A stretch of 64,000 nucleotides of DNA. It comes from Celeribacter baekdonensis B30 (lineage in GTDB: Bacteria; Pseudomonadota; Alphaproteobacteria; Rhodobacterales; Rhodobacteraceae). Within the stretch, counting starts at the first letter, position 1, and every line of letters starts with the position of its first letter. The stretch lies in NCBI RefSeq assembly GCF_000299875.1, contig NZ_AMRK01000005.1:124001-188000 (forward strand). The letters are read 5' to 3'. Shown here piece by piece: positions 54,492 to 62,815 of the stretch. The notes below the pieces were generated by a model, which searched no databases, was not told the origin of the DNA, and was given only the letters and a program-made list of their open reading frames with translations. The position numbers and the translations under genes were made by a program.

Positions 54492-55556
54492 TTATTCGAC
54501 GGAGAACACCGGGCGGAACCCATCCGGCGGCAAGATCGCATCGCGCGCCACCGAGCCGATATTGTCGCCATCGACGACAAAGATTTTCGGACCCACATGT
54601 TTGATGTAATCCTTGCCTTCGATGAGGCGGACAGCTTGGTCCACGGCGATCCGGCCCTGAATGACCATCGAATCCGCCGGAGCAGCGGCGATCATGCCGC
54701 GTTGGATGCCGGTATAGACGCCCGGTGTCATGTAAAACGCCAAAAGGCCGATCTCATCGGTGAGGCCACGTTCGCGCAAAAGACCCTGTGCCGCTTCGGC
54801 GGTGACCGCCGTGCCTGCGAGGTATTTCACGTCGGGGTTGGATTGCAAAACGTCTTCGACCAGCTTGAGCTGTGCCTCTTTGCCGGTGTCGCCATAGCGC
54901 GGTTCCAACACTTCAACAGCCGAACCTTCGATGGCGGTCATAAAGCCGGTGTTGGCGGCCTCGACCCAACCAGCACCCGCAGGTCCGGGGAACCAACCGA
55001 CCTGAACCGGGTCCGTGCCAGCGGGATGTTTGTCCGCCAGATATTTGCCGGTTTCAAAACCCATCGTGTAGAAAGACACCAAGGATTTGGCGGAAATGTC
55101 CGGCGAGGACACACCGTTGATCACGTCGATCACCGGGATGCCTTTGGCGGCCACTTCGGAAATCACGCTGTTGAGGCCGTCATAGGAAATCGCCCCGATG
55201 ATCACCGCATCCGCGCCGGAGGCAACGCAATCTTCGATCTGGCTGACCTGTTTCGACAGTTCGGTATAGCCGCCCGCCTCGACAAGGTTCATTTTGACGC
55301 CAAGACGTTTGGCTTCTTCGGCCACGCCGTAATCCACGCCAAGCCAATAGGCGTCTTTCATATGCGGGAAAGACACGCAGATGTTATAGGCCTTATCGGC
55401 TTTCTCAAGCGCTTCATAGGTCACCGGAGTGGAGGCGCCGTCGGTGGAAAAGGCGGGGGTCACCTCTTCGGCCTCATAGGGATACCACGCATCGGCGAGC
55501 GCCGGGGTGGTGAGCATGGCGGCAAAGGCCACACTGGTCAAAAGGGCATGTTTCAT
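54492..55556 (-). CDS. TorT-like periplasmic binding protein of the ABC importer
   Basis: Type I periplasmic binding protein of 354 residues with a signal peptide cleaved after ALA. Sequence features such as DKAYNICVSFPHMKDAYWLGVDYG and ADAVIIGAISYDGLN resemble TorT, the sensor of TMAO in E. coli, more than ribose-binding proteins. Here it heads an importer operon, so it is a transport protein. AAGGAG precedes the ATG. The ligand may be an amine or heterocycle used by the downstream molybdenum hydroxylase; that is inference. Confidence 0.86.
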   Translation of the reverse strand: MKHALLTSVAFAAMLTTPALADAWYPYEAEEVTPAFSTDGASTPVTYEALEKADKAYNICVSFPHMKDAYWLGVDYGVAEEAKRLGVKMNLVEAGGYTELSKQVSQIEDCVASGADAVIIGAISYDGLNSVISEVAAKGIPVIDVINGVSSPDISAKSLVSFYTMGFETGKYLADKHPAGTDPVQVGWFPGPAGAGWVEAANTGFMTAIEGSAVEVLEPRYGDTGKEAQLKLVEDVLQSNPDVKYLAGTAVTAEAAQGLLRERGLTDEIGLLAFYMTPGVYTGIQRGMIAAAPADSMVIQGRIAVDQAVRLIEGKDYIKHVGPKIFVVDGDNIGSVARDAILPPDGFRPVFSVE

Positions 55557-55614
55557 GGATCTGACTCCTTGTTGGGTCCATCAGTTGAAATGCGGTCATT
55601 GCCGCGTTTTTATT

Positions 55615-55637
55615 ATGAAAGGGGAGCGGGTGCTCCC
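55615..55637 (-). terminator. Terminator of the pxp operon
   Basis: A 6-bp stem GGGAGC/GCTCCC (55622-55627 with 55632-55637) and 4-base loop, followed on the minus strand by CTTTCATAATAAAA. A second 7-bp stem (55647-55653 with 55662-55668) includes the pxpC stop codon. Confidence 0.55.
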
Positions 55638-55653
55638 GGTCGGCATCAGGCCC

Positions 55654-56625
55654 CTAAGCGAGGGCCTGACGGATGTCTGCGAGCATGGTTTTGCGCGCGG
55701 CGCGTGCTGCCAGCGCCTCGTCCATCTTGACACGTTTGAAGGTGACGGGAGTGTTGGGCTGCAATTGACCGATCAGGTCCATATCCGCCGAAATCACCGC
55801 GCCCAGGGTAAAATAGCCACCGCCCGAGACCGCATCGCGGTGCAACACGATGGGCTCCAAGCCGCCGGGCACCTGAATCGAGCCATAGGAATAGCAGCCA
55901 TCCACAATGTTTGAGGGATCGGAGCCTGCGCCAAAGGGTTGCGGACGATCGACAAATTCCATCGGAGTGCCACCACGGAACCGATACCCCATGCGGTCGG
56001 CTTCGGGCGCGACCACCCATGCATCATCGAAAAACGCCTTTTGGCTTTTCTCGGTCAGACGGTGCCAATAGAGCCCGGTCAACACCCGCAATACGGCGGG
56101 GGTGCCGGGGCGGCGGCGGAGCGCCAGGGGAACAGAGCGCCCCTCCGCCACCACCGCGCCAGTGCCAACCGGGATCGCATCCCCGGCGGCCACGGCGCGC
56201 CCTTCGAAACCACCCAAGGCTCCGATGGGATAGGTGGAGCGCGACCCAAGCGCAGGCTCGGTCGCGATGCCGCCGGAAACGGCAATATACAGCCGCGCAC
56301 CGGCTTTGAGAAAGCCAAAGGACAGCACTTGACCGGGTTTGACGGTGAACGACGTCCATGTCTCGCGCGGATCCCCATCAAGCATCATCGGGATGTCGGC
56401 ACCTGTGACGGCGACGCTCATCTCGGCTCCGAATTTGATCTCCGGCCCCATGAACACGGCTTCCAATCCCGCCGCGCCCTCGTCATTGCCGACCAAAAGG
56501 TTCGCGGCCCGCAGCGCCAAGCGATCCATCGCGCCGCCTTCGGGAATGCCAAGATGAAAGTAGCCGGGGCGGCCAAGATCCTGAACACTGGTTGCAAGTC
56601 CCGGTTTGATGATCTCAAGCGTCAT
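55654..56625 (-). CDS. pxpC: 5-oxoprolinase subunit C / biotin-dependent carboxyltransferase family
   Basis: A 323-residue KipA/PxpC-family protein, with the cyclophilin-like N-terminal signature TSVQDLGRPGYFHLGIPEGGAMD and the VTGAD and AVSGGI segments. With PxpA and PxpB it forms ATP-dependent 5-oxoprolinase, which opens pyroglutamate to glutamate; the family is also related to the carboxyltransferase of urea carboxylase. It overlaps pxpB by 11 bases at the end of a five-gene operon. Confidence 0.88.
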   Translation of the reverse strand: MTLEIIKPGLATSVQDLGRPGYFHLGIPEGGAMDRLALRAANLLVGNDEGAAGLEAVFMGPEIKFGAEMSVAVTGADIPMMLDGDPRETWTSFTVKPGQVLSFGFLKAGARLYIAVSGGIATEPALGSRSTYPIGALGGFEGRAVAAGDAIPVGTGAVVAEGRSVPLALRRRPGTPAVLRVLTGLYWHRLTEKSQKAFFDDAWVVAPEADRMGYRFRGGTPMEFVDRPQPFGAGSDPSNIVDGCYSYGSIQVPGGLEPIVLHRDAVSGGGYFTLGAVISADMDLIGQLQPNTPVTFKRVKMDEALAARAARKTMLADIRQALA

Positions 56626-57490
56626 TGAGGGCCTCCATCAGCTTGGCGTTGAAACCGGTCATGTCGGCGTTGAACGCGTCGAGATCAAATTTGACCTCGG
56701 CAATGCGCGGCGCATAAGTGCCCGCCTCAACCTCTTTGACGATCCGGTCGTAGTCTGTGCGATCAATCGGTTTCCATTTGACGATGTCGCCGGGGCGGAA
56801 AAACACCATGAAATCGCTCAGGTAGCTGGTCTTTTGCTCCGGGTCATAGATCGGCATCGGTGTGATCCCGAACATCTGATAACCACCGGCACCACGCACC
56901 GAATAGATGCAGGAAAAACACCCGCCATAGCCCACGGTCAGTTTCGGCGTATCGGTCCGGGGCCGTAGGTATTTTGGCACCTCAAGCTGTTTGTCGCGCT
57001 CGACCAGTTGGTAGAGAAACGGCAGACCCGACACAAAGCCCACCATCGAGACGAACCAAGGTTGGGAATGATGCGCCTCGATAAAAGCGGCGACGCTGTC
57101 ATAGCCGTTGATCTTGGCGGCATATTCCAAATCCGACCCACTCGGATCCTGGTGGCGTTCGCGGAACCGCATCAGGGTTTCATGGGTCCACGGGTCTTCA
57201 TAAAACACCGGAATTTCGATGATCCGGGTCTCAAGGCGTTTCTCTTGCGCCTCCGCCTCGTGTTCCAATTCCTTGATCTTGGCCATGATGGCGTCAGGGG
57301 CGATGACATCGGGGTCAAACCGCACCTCAAAGGAGGCATTCGCCGGGCAAATCTCGGTCACGCCGGGGATATTCGCGGCGCGCACCAGTTTGCTTAAGGA
57401 CAGGCAGATAAAGAAGGCATCCAGAGACATTTCATCGTCGATCTCGACATAGATATGTTCGTCCCCGCCATAGCTGTAACGCGTTTTCAT
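56615..57490 (-). CDS. pxpB: 5-oxoprolinase subunit B (KipI family)
   Basis: A 291-residue KipI/PxpB-family protein. The C-terminal core has the family motifs YGGCFSCIYSVRGAGGYQMFG and LPFLYQL. It is longer than common PxpB proteins of roughly 220-240 residues. It carries a large middle segment (EAEAQEKRLETRIIEIPVFY and following) as in urea carboxylase-type carboxyltransferase halves. ATG 57490 overlaps the biotin carboxylase stop (ATGA). Confidence 0.87.
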   Translation of the reverse strand: MKTRYSYGGDEHIYVEIDDEMSLDAFFICLSLSKLVRAANIPGVTEICPANASFEVRFDPDVIAPDAIMAKIKELEHEAEAQEKRLETRIIEIPVFYEDPWTHETLMRFRERHQDPSGSDLEYAAKINGYDSVAAFIEAHHSQPWFVSMVGFVSGLPFLYQLVERDKQLEVPKYLRPRTDTPKLTVGYGGCFSCIYSVRGAGGYQMFGITPMPIYDPEQKTSYLSDFMVFFRPGDIVKWKPIDRTDYDRIVKEVEAGTYAPRIAEVKFDLDAFNADMTGFNAKLMEALNDA

Positions 57491-58863
57491 GCGGCGTCTC
57501 CTTTGGTTGCGATCAAATGTCCGGCGGCCAGCCACGGTTCCAGCCATTGGGTGTGAAACGCGCCTTTGCGCACCTCAGGGTCGGCCGCCAGCGTAAGGTG
57601 CAGCGGCACCGTGGTTTTCGTGCCGCCGATCTCCAATTCGGTGAGGGCGATGACCAATTTATCAATCGCCTCATTGCGGGTCGGGGCATGGACAATCACC
57701 TTGCCCAACAGCGAGTCATAGAACGGCGGGATTTGGTAGCCCTCGGAAAGGAAGTGATCAAACCGCACGCCTTCGCCGTTGGGCTCGACCAGTTTCGACA
57801 CCACGCCGGGCCATGGCATGAATTGCATGAACGGATCTTCGGCACAGATGCGCACCTCGATGGCGTGGCCTGAGCGGGTGATCTGATCTTGGGTCATCGA
57901 CAGTTTGGCCCCGCCGCAGACATTGATCATTTCCGCCACCAGATCGACGCCGGTGAGCATTTCGGTGACCGGATGTTCGACCTGAATGCGGGTGTTCATT
58001 TCGATGAAGTAAAACGCGTTGGTCGCCTCATCATAAAGGTACTCAAGCGTGCCCGCGCCACGATAATTCACCGCCTTGGCCAACGCCACGGCAGAGGCGC
58101 AAAGGGCTTCGCGGGTCGGTTCGTCCAAACAGGCAGCTCCGGCTTCTTCCCAGACCTTTTGCCGACGTCGTTGCAGGGAACATTCGCGTTCAAAACAATG
58201 CACCGCAGTGTCGCCATCGCCCAAGATTTGCACCTCGATGTGGCGCGGCGACAGGATGGCGCGTTCGATATAGAGGCCACCGTCGCCAAAGGCAGCTTCG
58301 GCTTCGGCCTTGGCTTGCGGGGCGAGGGTTCTGAGCTCTGCCTCGTTCGACGCGATGCGAATGCCGCGCCCGCCGCCACCCGCTGCGGCTTTGATCATCA
58401 CCGGATAACCGATCTCGGCGGCCACTTTCAGTGCGTCCTCGACGTCAATCCGCCCCTCGGAGCCGGGCACCACCGGCACACCGGCAGCTATTGCCGCCTG
58501 ACGTGCCGCGACCTTGTCGCCCATACGCTCGATCGTGTCCGCGGTGGGACCGACGAAAATCAACCCGGCGGCTTCGACAGCGCGGGCAAAGCGCGGGCTC
58601 TCGGACAAAAAGCCGTAGCCCGGATGGATCGCATCCGCACCTGTATCCTTGGCGGCTTTCATCACGGCCTCGATGTTCAGATAGCTGTCTTTGGAGGGCG
58701 CAGGGCCGATACAGATGGCCTCGTCGGCCAGCTTGACCGCCAGCATATCGGTGTCAGCTTCGGAATGGGCCTGGATCGCGTGGATGCCCAACGCTTGCGC
58801 GGCGCGCACGATCCGCACGGCAATCTCGCCTCGGTTGGCAATGAAAAGACGTTCAATAGCCAT
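57487..58863 (-). CDS. Biotin carboxylase (AccC-like)
   Basis: A 458-residue ATP-grasp biotin carboxylase, which carboxylates biotin on a carrier using bicarbonate and ATP. It begins IERLFIANRGEIAVRI and shows the glycine-rich ATP loop AAAGGGGRGIRI and the catalytic EMNTRIQVEHPVTE. It lies between a carrier gene and the pxpB/pxpC genes rather than with fatty-acid accA/accD, so it is probably a second, pathway-specific copy. ATG 58863 is chosen; the ORF extends to 58893 over the carrier's stop. Confidence 0.9.
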   Translation of the reverse strand: MAIERLFIANRGEIAVRIVRAAQALGIHAIQAHSEADTDMLAVKLADEAICIGPAPSKDSYLNIEAVMKAAKDTGADAIHPGYGFLSESPRFARAVEAAGLIFVGPTADTIERMGDKVAARQAAIAAGVPVVPGSEGRIDVEDALKVAAEIGYPVMIKAAAGGGGRGIRIASNEAELRTLAPQAKAEAEAAFGDGGLYIERAILSPRHIEVQILGDGDTAVHCFERECSLQRRRQKVWEEAGAACLDEPTREALCASAVALAKAVNYRGAGTLEYLYDEATNAFYFIEMNTRIQVEHPVTEMLTGVDLVAEMINVCGGAKLSMTQDQITRSGHAIEVRICAEDPFMQFMPWPGVVSKLVEPNGEGVRFDHFLSEGYQIPPFYDSLLGKVIVHAPTRNEAIDKLVIALTELEIGGTKTTVPLHLTLAADPEVRKGAFHTQWLEPWLAAGHLIATKGDAA

Positions 58864-58867
58864 CAGA

Positions 58868-59101
58868 TCACGCAAGCTCCGCAAGCACAGCACCGGCGGT
58901 CACCGGGGCGGCGTCGTCGATCATGTATTTGACAAAGGTGCCCTCAACTTCGGAGGTCACAGCGATAAAGGTTTTCATCACTTCGACCAGACCGATGGTG
59001 TCGCCAATGGCCACCGCATCGCCGGGGGATTTGAACACCGGCTCCTCGGGGGAGGGCTTGTGATAAAATGTGCCGGGGAGGGGGGATTGAATGTTGCTCA
59101 T
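58868..59101 (-). CDS. Short biotin carboxyl carrier protein
   Basis: A 77-residue biotinyl domain starting MSNIQSPLPGTF, with the biotin-acceptor Lys in GLVEVMKTF. Ordinary AccB proteins are about twice as long, with a Pro/Ala-rich leader missing here. It is upstream of the biotin carboxylase gene and 31 bases after pxpA in the same transcript. It should shuttle carboxybiotin between AccC and the PxpB/PxpC-like carboxyltransferase. Confidence 0.88.
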   Translation of the reverse strand: MSNIQSPLPGTFYHKPSPEEPVFKSPGDAVAIGDTIGLVEVMKTFIAVTSEVEGTFVKYMIDDAAPVTAGAVLAELA

Positions 59102-59132
59102 GGTCGTTTCCTGTTGGTTTAGCTCTGTTGGC

Positions 59133-59912
59133 TTAGGCGGTTTCAAGCACGGCGGAGGCCGGTGCAATATGGATGCCGTTTTCGGTCAGAGTGGCGCGGA
59201 TGGCGCGTCCGATGTCCAGAGCGCCCGGCGTGTCGGAGTGAAAGCAAATCGACTCGAACGCGATGTCGATATCTTTGCCCTCAACCGTGGTCACTTTGCC
59301 CTCAAGACAGGCGCGCAGGCACTTTTGTGCAATCGCCTCTGGATCGGGTCGGCCAACGCGGCGGGTGAAAACAATCGCACCGTCAGTGCCATAGTCGCGA
59401 TCGGCATAGAATTCGCGCACCACTGGGTGACCCAGCCGTTTGGCGACCTCGTAGGTCTTGGACACACCCATGCAATAGATCAAAAGATCGCCGCTGATCG
59501 CGCCAAGGCTTTCGATCATGTGGCGTGACAGCTCTTCGTTGCGCGCGGCCTCCATGTAAAGCGCGCCATGCGGTTTGACGTGCTGAAGCCGGATGCCGTG
59601 GCGGCGGCCAAATTCACGCACCGCGCCGACCTGATAGATGATGTCGTTGACCAATTCTTCGTGGGTGGTCTGGATGAAGCGACGGCCAAAGCCCTGAAGG
59701 TCGCGATAGCCGGGATGCGCGCCAAGCCCGACGCCGTAGACCTGGGCCAATTTGATCACCCGATCCATGGAGTTCGGATCACCGGCGTGAAACCCTGCGG
59801 CGATGTTGGCCGAAGAGATCAATGCCATCAGATCTTCGTCGGGCGCTTCGCCCAAGACCCAATGGCCAAAGCCCTCACCCATGTCGCAATTTAAATCGAT
59901 GATCTTCTGCAT
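59133..59912 (-). CDS. pxpA: 5-oxoprolinase subunit A (LamB/YcsF family)
   Basis: A 259-residue PxpA-family TIM-barrel-like protein with the N-terminal signature [13 protein letters not shown] and [17 protein letters not shown], then [15 protein letters not shown] and [10 protein letters not shown]. It is the first gene of the operon, with AAGGA before ATG 59912. The family forms ATP-dependent 5-oxoprolinase with PxpB and PxpC. Substrate could be 5-oxoproline or a related lactam. Confidence 0.9.
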   Translation of the reverse strand: MQKIIDLNCDMGEGFGHWVLGEAPDEDLMALISSANIAAGFHAGDPNSMDRVIKLAQVYGVGLGAHPGYRDLQGFGRRFIQTTHEELVNDIIYQVGAVREFGRRHGIRLQHVKPHGALYMEAARNEELSRHMIESLGAISGDLLIYCMGVSKTYEVAKRLGHPVVREFYADRDYGTDGAIVFTRRVGRPDPEAIAQKCLRACLEGKVTTVEGKDIDIAFESICFHSDTPGALDIGRAIRATLTENGIHIAPASAVLETA

Positions 59913-59984
59913 GACTGGTCCTTGTTCTCTGTGGAACCAGCATTTTCCAAATTGAGTCTGTTTGTAAAATTCAGAATTCAACTA

Positions 59985-60108
59985 TAGCATTATCTAATTT
60001 TCCAAATTCAAAATTTCAATTCAGATCAGATTTTGCGCGAATTTGGGCAAAAATAGGCAACTTCGAAACGACTGCAACAGTCATTATTCTGTTTTTGAGA
60101 TAATGCTA
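59985..60108. promoter_or_regulatory. Inverted pair of TAGCATTATCT motifs in divergent spacer
   Basis: TAGCATTATCT (59985-59995) reappears as its complement AGATAATGCTA at 60098-60108, about 100 bp apart, in the AT-rich spacer between pxpA and the divergent LysR gene. Several ATTC/GAAT blocks (TTCAGAATTC, TTGAATTTCC) surround them. They are candidate LysR operator elements or mirrored promoter parts. Confidence 0.45.
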
Positions 60109-60206
60109 AGTTCAAAAATTGAATTTCCGAATTCATTGGGCATCCTCTACACTGACATCGAAGCACCGCGCCAAGGTGTTCGGAAAATCCGAAGAGGACG
60201 GTCCTG

Positions 60207-61124
60207 ATGAATCTGCGCCAATTGAAATATTTCCTCGCCACCGCCGAGTTGGGTCAGGTCAGCCGTGCCGCCAGTGAGTTGTCGATCTCGCAATCCTCGA
60301 TCACGACGGCGATCCGCGAGTTGGAACAGGAAATGGACACCATCCTGTTTGTGCGCACGGCGCATGGGATGGAGCCGACCGCATCGGGGCGCGAACTTGT
60401 GGGGGCGGCGCGCGACGTGTTGGAAAAGGTCAATATCGCGCGCAACATCGGCCAAGGTCGATCCGAGATTGAAGGCACCATCAACATTGCCGCCACCTAT
60501 ACGGTGATCGGCTATTTCCTACCCTTTCATCTCGACCGCCTGACCCACCGGTTTCCAAAACTCGACATTCGCATCAGCGAGCTGAACCGGGAGAGCATCG
60601 AAGAGGGGTTGATGACAAATCGCTTTGACATGGCGGTTTTGCTGACCTCGAACACCGCCAATCCCGAACTTGAGACCGAAACCTTGCTGCGCTCGCACCG
60701 CCGCCTTTGGGTGCCGCAAAACCACCCGCTGCACCAGCAGGGCCGCGCGACATTCGAAGATATTGCGAAAGAGGATTACATCATGTTGACCGTCGATGAG
60801 GCGGCCAATACGTCGATGAAATATTGGGGGCCAACCGGGCTGACGCCCAACATCAAACTGCGCACCTCTTCGACCGAGGCGGTGCGTTCCATGGTCGCCA
60901 ACGGGCAGGGCATCACCATCCTCTCGGATATGGTCTATCGGCCTTGGTCCTTGGAGGGGCGCCGGATCGGCACGGTCGCGACCGACCGCGAAATCCCCTC
61001 TATGGATGTGGGTTTGGCGTGGCGTCGTACGCAGGACATGAGCGAGCCTGTTCGGGTATTTTACGACTACTTTATGGATGCATTCCTGTCGCCGCAAATG
61101 TCGCAACTCGCCGGGCGCAGTTAA
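60207..61124 (+). CDS. LysR-family transcriptional regulator
   Basis: A 305-residue LysR protein with the N-terminal HTH NLRQLKYFLATAELGQVSRAASELSISQSSITTAIRELEQEM and a C-terminal effector domain. AGAGG lies upstream of ATG 60207. It is divergent from the pxpA operon and probably its regulator. It ends 35 bases from the stop of the convergent M20 amidohydrolase; a 6-bp hairpin (61129-61148) lies between them. Confidence 0.9.
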   Translation: MNLRQLKYFLATAELGQVSRAASELSISQSSITTAIRELEQEMDTILFVRTAHGMEPTASGRELVGAARDVLEKVNIARNIGQGRSEIEGTINIAATYTVIGYFLPFHLDRLTHRFPKLDIRISELNRESIEEGLMTNRFDMAVLLTSNTANPELETETLLRSHRRLWVPQNHPLHQQGRATFEDIAKEDYIMLTVDEAANTSMKYWGPTGLTPNIKLRTSSTEAVRSMVANGQGITILSDMVYRPWSLEGRRIGTVATDREIPSMDVGLAWRRTQDMSEPVRVFYDYFMDAFLSPQMSQLAGRS

Positions 61125-61159
61125 GGGTGGCGACCCGTCAGAGTCGCCGCACGTTGCGG

Positions 61160-62326
61160 TTAGGCCGACAGACGTTGCCGCACGAGCGTGACCCAATAAG
61201 AACTGCCCCAGCCAATCACATCGTCATTAAAATTATAGGCCGGGTGATGCAGATTGGCCGACGGTCCATTGCCGATATTGATCATACAACCCGGCACTTT
61301 GTTCAGCATAAAGGCGAAATCTTCGCCCCCCAAAGTGGGCGTCATATCCAACGTCACATTCTCCTCACCGGCCACCGCGCGCGCGGCTTCGGCGGCAAAT
61401 TCGGTCTCTTGCGCGTGGTTCACCAGCACCGGATAGCTGCGTTTATAGTCCAGTGTGCCGACACAGCCATGTCCGGCGGCGATATTGGACACGATCTCAC
61501 CGACCCGGTGTTCGACATGATCCCGCAGCGCCTCATTCATCGTGCGCACCGTGCCTTTGACGGTGATCTGTTGCGGGATGACGTTATGGGCGTGGCCGCC
61601 CTCAATCGCACAGAGCGACACAACATGGGCGTCAAACGGATCGACAGAGCGCGCGCTCATGCCGTGGATGGCCTGAATGATCCCGGCAAGGGCCGGAAAC
61701 GGGTCAATGCTTGTGTGCGGTTCGGCGGCGTGTCCGCCTTTGCCGGTGATGGTGATGGTCAGTATGTCCACGGCGGCCATAATCGGCCCCGGAGCGGTGG
61801 TGAATTTTCCCACATCGAGCCCCGGCATATTGTGCATGCCGTAGACCTCATCACAGGGCCAACGCTCAAACAACCCGTCTTCGATCATCGCCTGCGCGCC
61901 CGCGCCGCCCTCTTCGGCGGGTTGGAAGATCACGATCACCGTGCCGTCAAAGGCGCGCGTTTCTGCCAGATGTTTCGCCGCGCCCAGCAACATGGTCGAA
62001 TGGCCGTCATGCCCACAGGCGTGCATTTTCCCCGGCACTTTCGAGGCATAAGCCAGCCCGGTTTCTTCCAGAATTGGCAGCGCATCCATATCGGCGCGCA
62101 GTCCAATCATCCGCCCGGAGATATTGGTTTTGCCGTGGATCACACCGACCACGCCGGTCTGGCCCATCCCCTCGACCACCTCATCCACACCCGCCGCGCG
62201 CAGAGCCTCGGCCACTTTCGCGGCGGTGCGATGGACCTCGTACAAAAGCTCGGGGTTTTCGTGCAAATCATGGCGAAATGCGATCAAATCCTCGATCTCG
62301 CGCGCCACCCAATTTTCAATCGCCAT
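61160..62326 (-). CDS. M20-family amidohydrolase (hippurate hydrolase-like)
   Basis: A 388-residue dinuclear-metal peptidase/amidohydrolase of the M20D group, which hydrolyses N-acyl or N-carbamoyl amino acids. The metal motifs are MHACGHDGHSTMLLG, the base Glu in PAEEGGAGAQAM and a C-terminal His in TLGGEDFAFML. AAAGGA precedes ATG 62326. It starts 3 bases after the aminothiazoline-type hydrolase gene, so the two act in the same pathway. Confidence 0.9.
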   Translation of the reverse strand: MAIENWVAREIEDLIAFRHDLHENPELLYEVHRTAAKVAEALRAAGVDEVVEGMGQTGVVGVIHGKTNISGRMIGLRADMDALPILEETGLAYASKVPGKMHACGHDGHSTMLLGAAKHLAETRAFDGTVIVIFQPAEEGGAGAQAMIEDGLFERWPCDEVYGMHNMPGLDVGKFTTAPGPIMAAVDILTITITGKGGHAAEPHTSIDPFPALAGIIQAIHGMSARSVDPFDAHVVSLCAIEGGHAHNVIPQQITVKGTVRTMNEALRDHVEHRVGEIVSNIAAGHGCVGTLDYKRSYPVLVNHAQETEFAAEAARAVAGEENVTLDMTPTLGGEDFAFMLNKVPGCMINIGNGPSANLHHPAYNFNDDVIGWGSSYWVTLVRQRLSA

Positions 62327-62329
62327 GTT

Positions 62330-62815
62330 TTATCCTTTCGTCATTTTATATCGAAAATCACAATGGCTCGCGCCTTTCATGATCGTCTGTGTCCGGGTCA
62401 ATTCGATCTTCGGGTTATAGCCGACGCAAAAATCGCCATCGCGATTGCAGGACAACAGATGCCCGATGTCGCCCAGCCCCATGTCCTGATACATCTCCGC
62501 ATAGCGACAGCGCGTGACGTTAAAGGCCATTTGATCCGGCTCAGTCACCAGGACATCCATCTCAAGCGCGTCTTCTTTGGTCCAGTTCGGCAGAATATCG
62601 GCAAAATCCGACAGGTTCGGCGCATGGCCCAAATCTTCGGCCAGGGCTTTGCCCTGTTCAATCGCGGAGCGCGAGCAGGTCTCGCCAATCACCGCTTCCG
62701 CCTCTTCGCGGCCCGCGCGTTCGGTAATTACGTCGAGCACATGTTTGAGGATCATCGCTTCAATGCGGCGGCGTTCGAGGATGGGGAGGTCTTTCATTGC
62801 GTCACCTTTGCTCAT
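62330..62815 (-). CDS. L-2-amino-thiazoline-4-carboxylate hydrolase-like protein
   Basis: A 161-residue protein of the family named after the hydrolase that opens L-2-aminothiazoline-4-carboxylate to N-carbamoyl-cysteine. Recognisable parts are MAFNVTRCRYAEMYQDMGLGDIGHLLSCNRDGDFCVGYNP, with conserved Cys/Asp residues, and the helical N-terminal half. AGGAG precedes ATG 62815, which overlaps the upstream FAD-enzyme stop (ATGA). Many members are uncharacterised, so the ring-opening substrate could differ. Confidence 0.8.
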   Translation of the reverse strand: MSKGDAMKDLPILERRRIEAMILKHVLDVITERAGREEAEAVIGETCSRSAIEQGKALAEDLGHAPNLSDFADILPNWTKEDALEMDVLVTEPDQMAFNVTRCRYAEMYQDMGLGDIGHLLSCNRDGDFCVGYNPKIELTRTQTIMKGASHCDFRYKMTKG

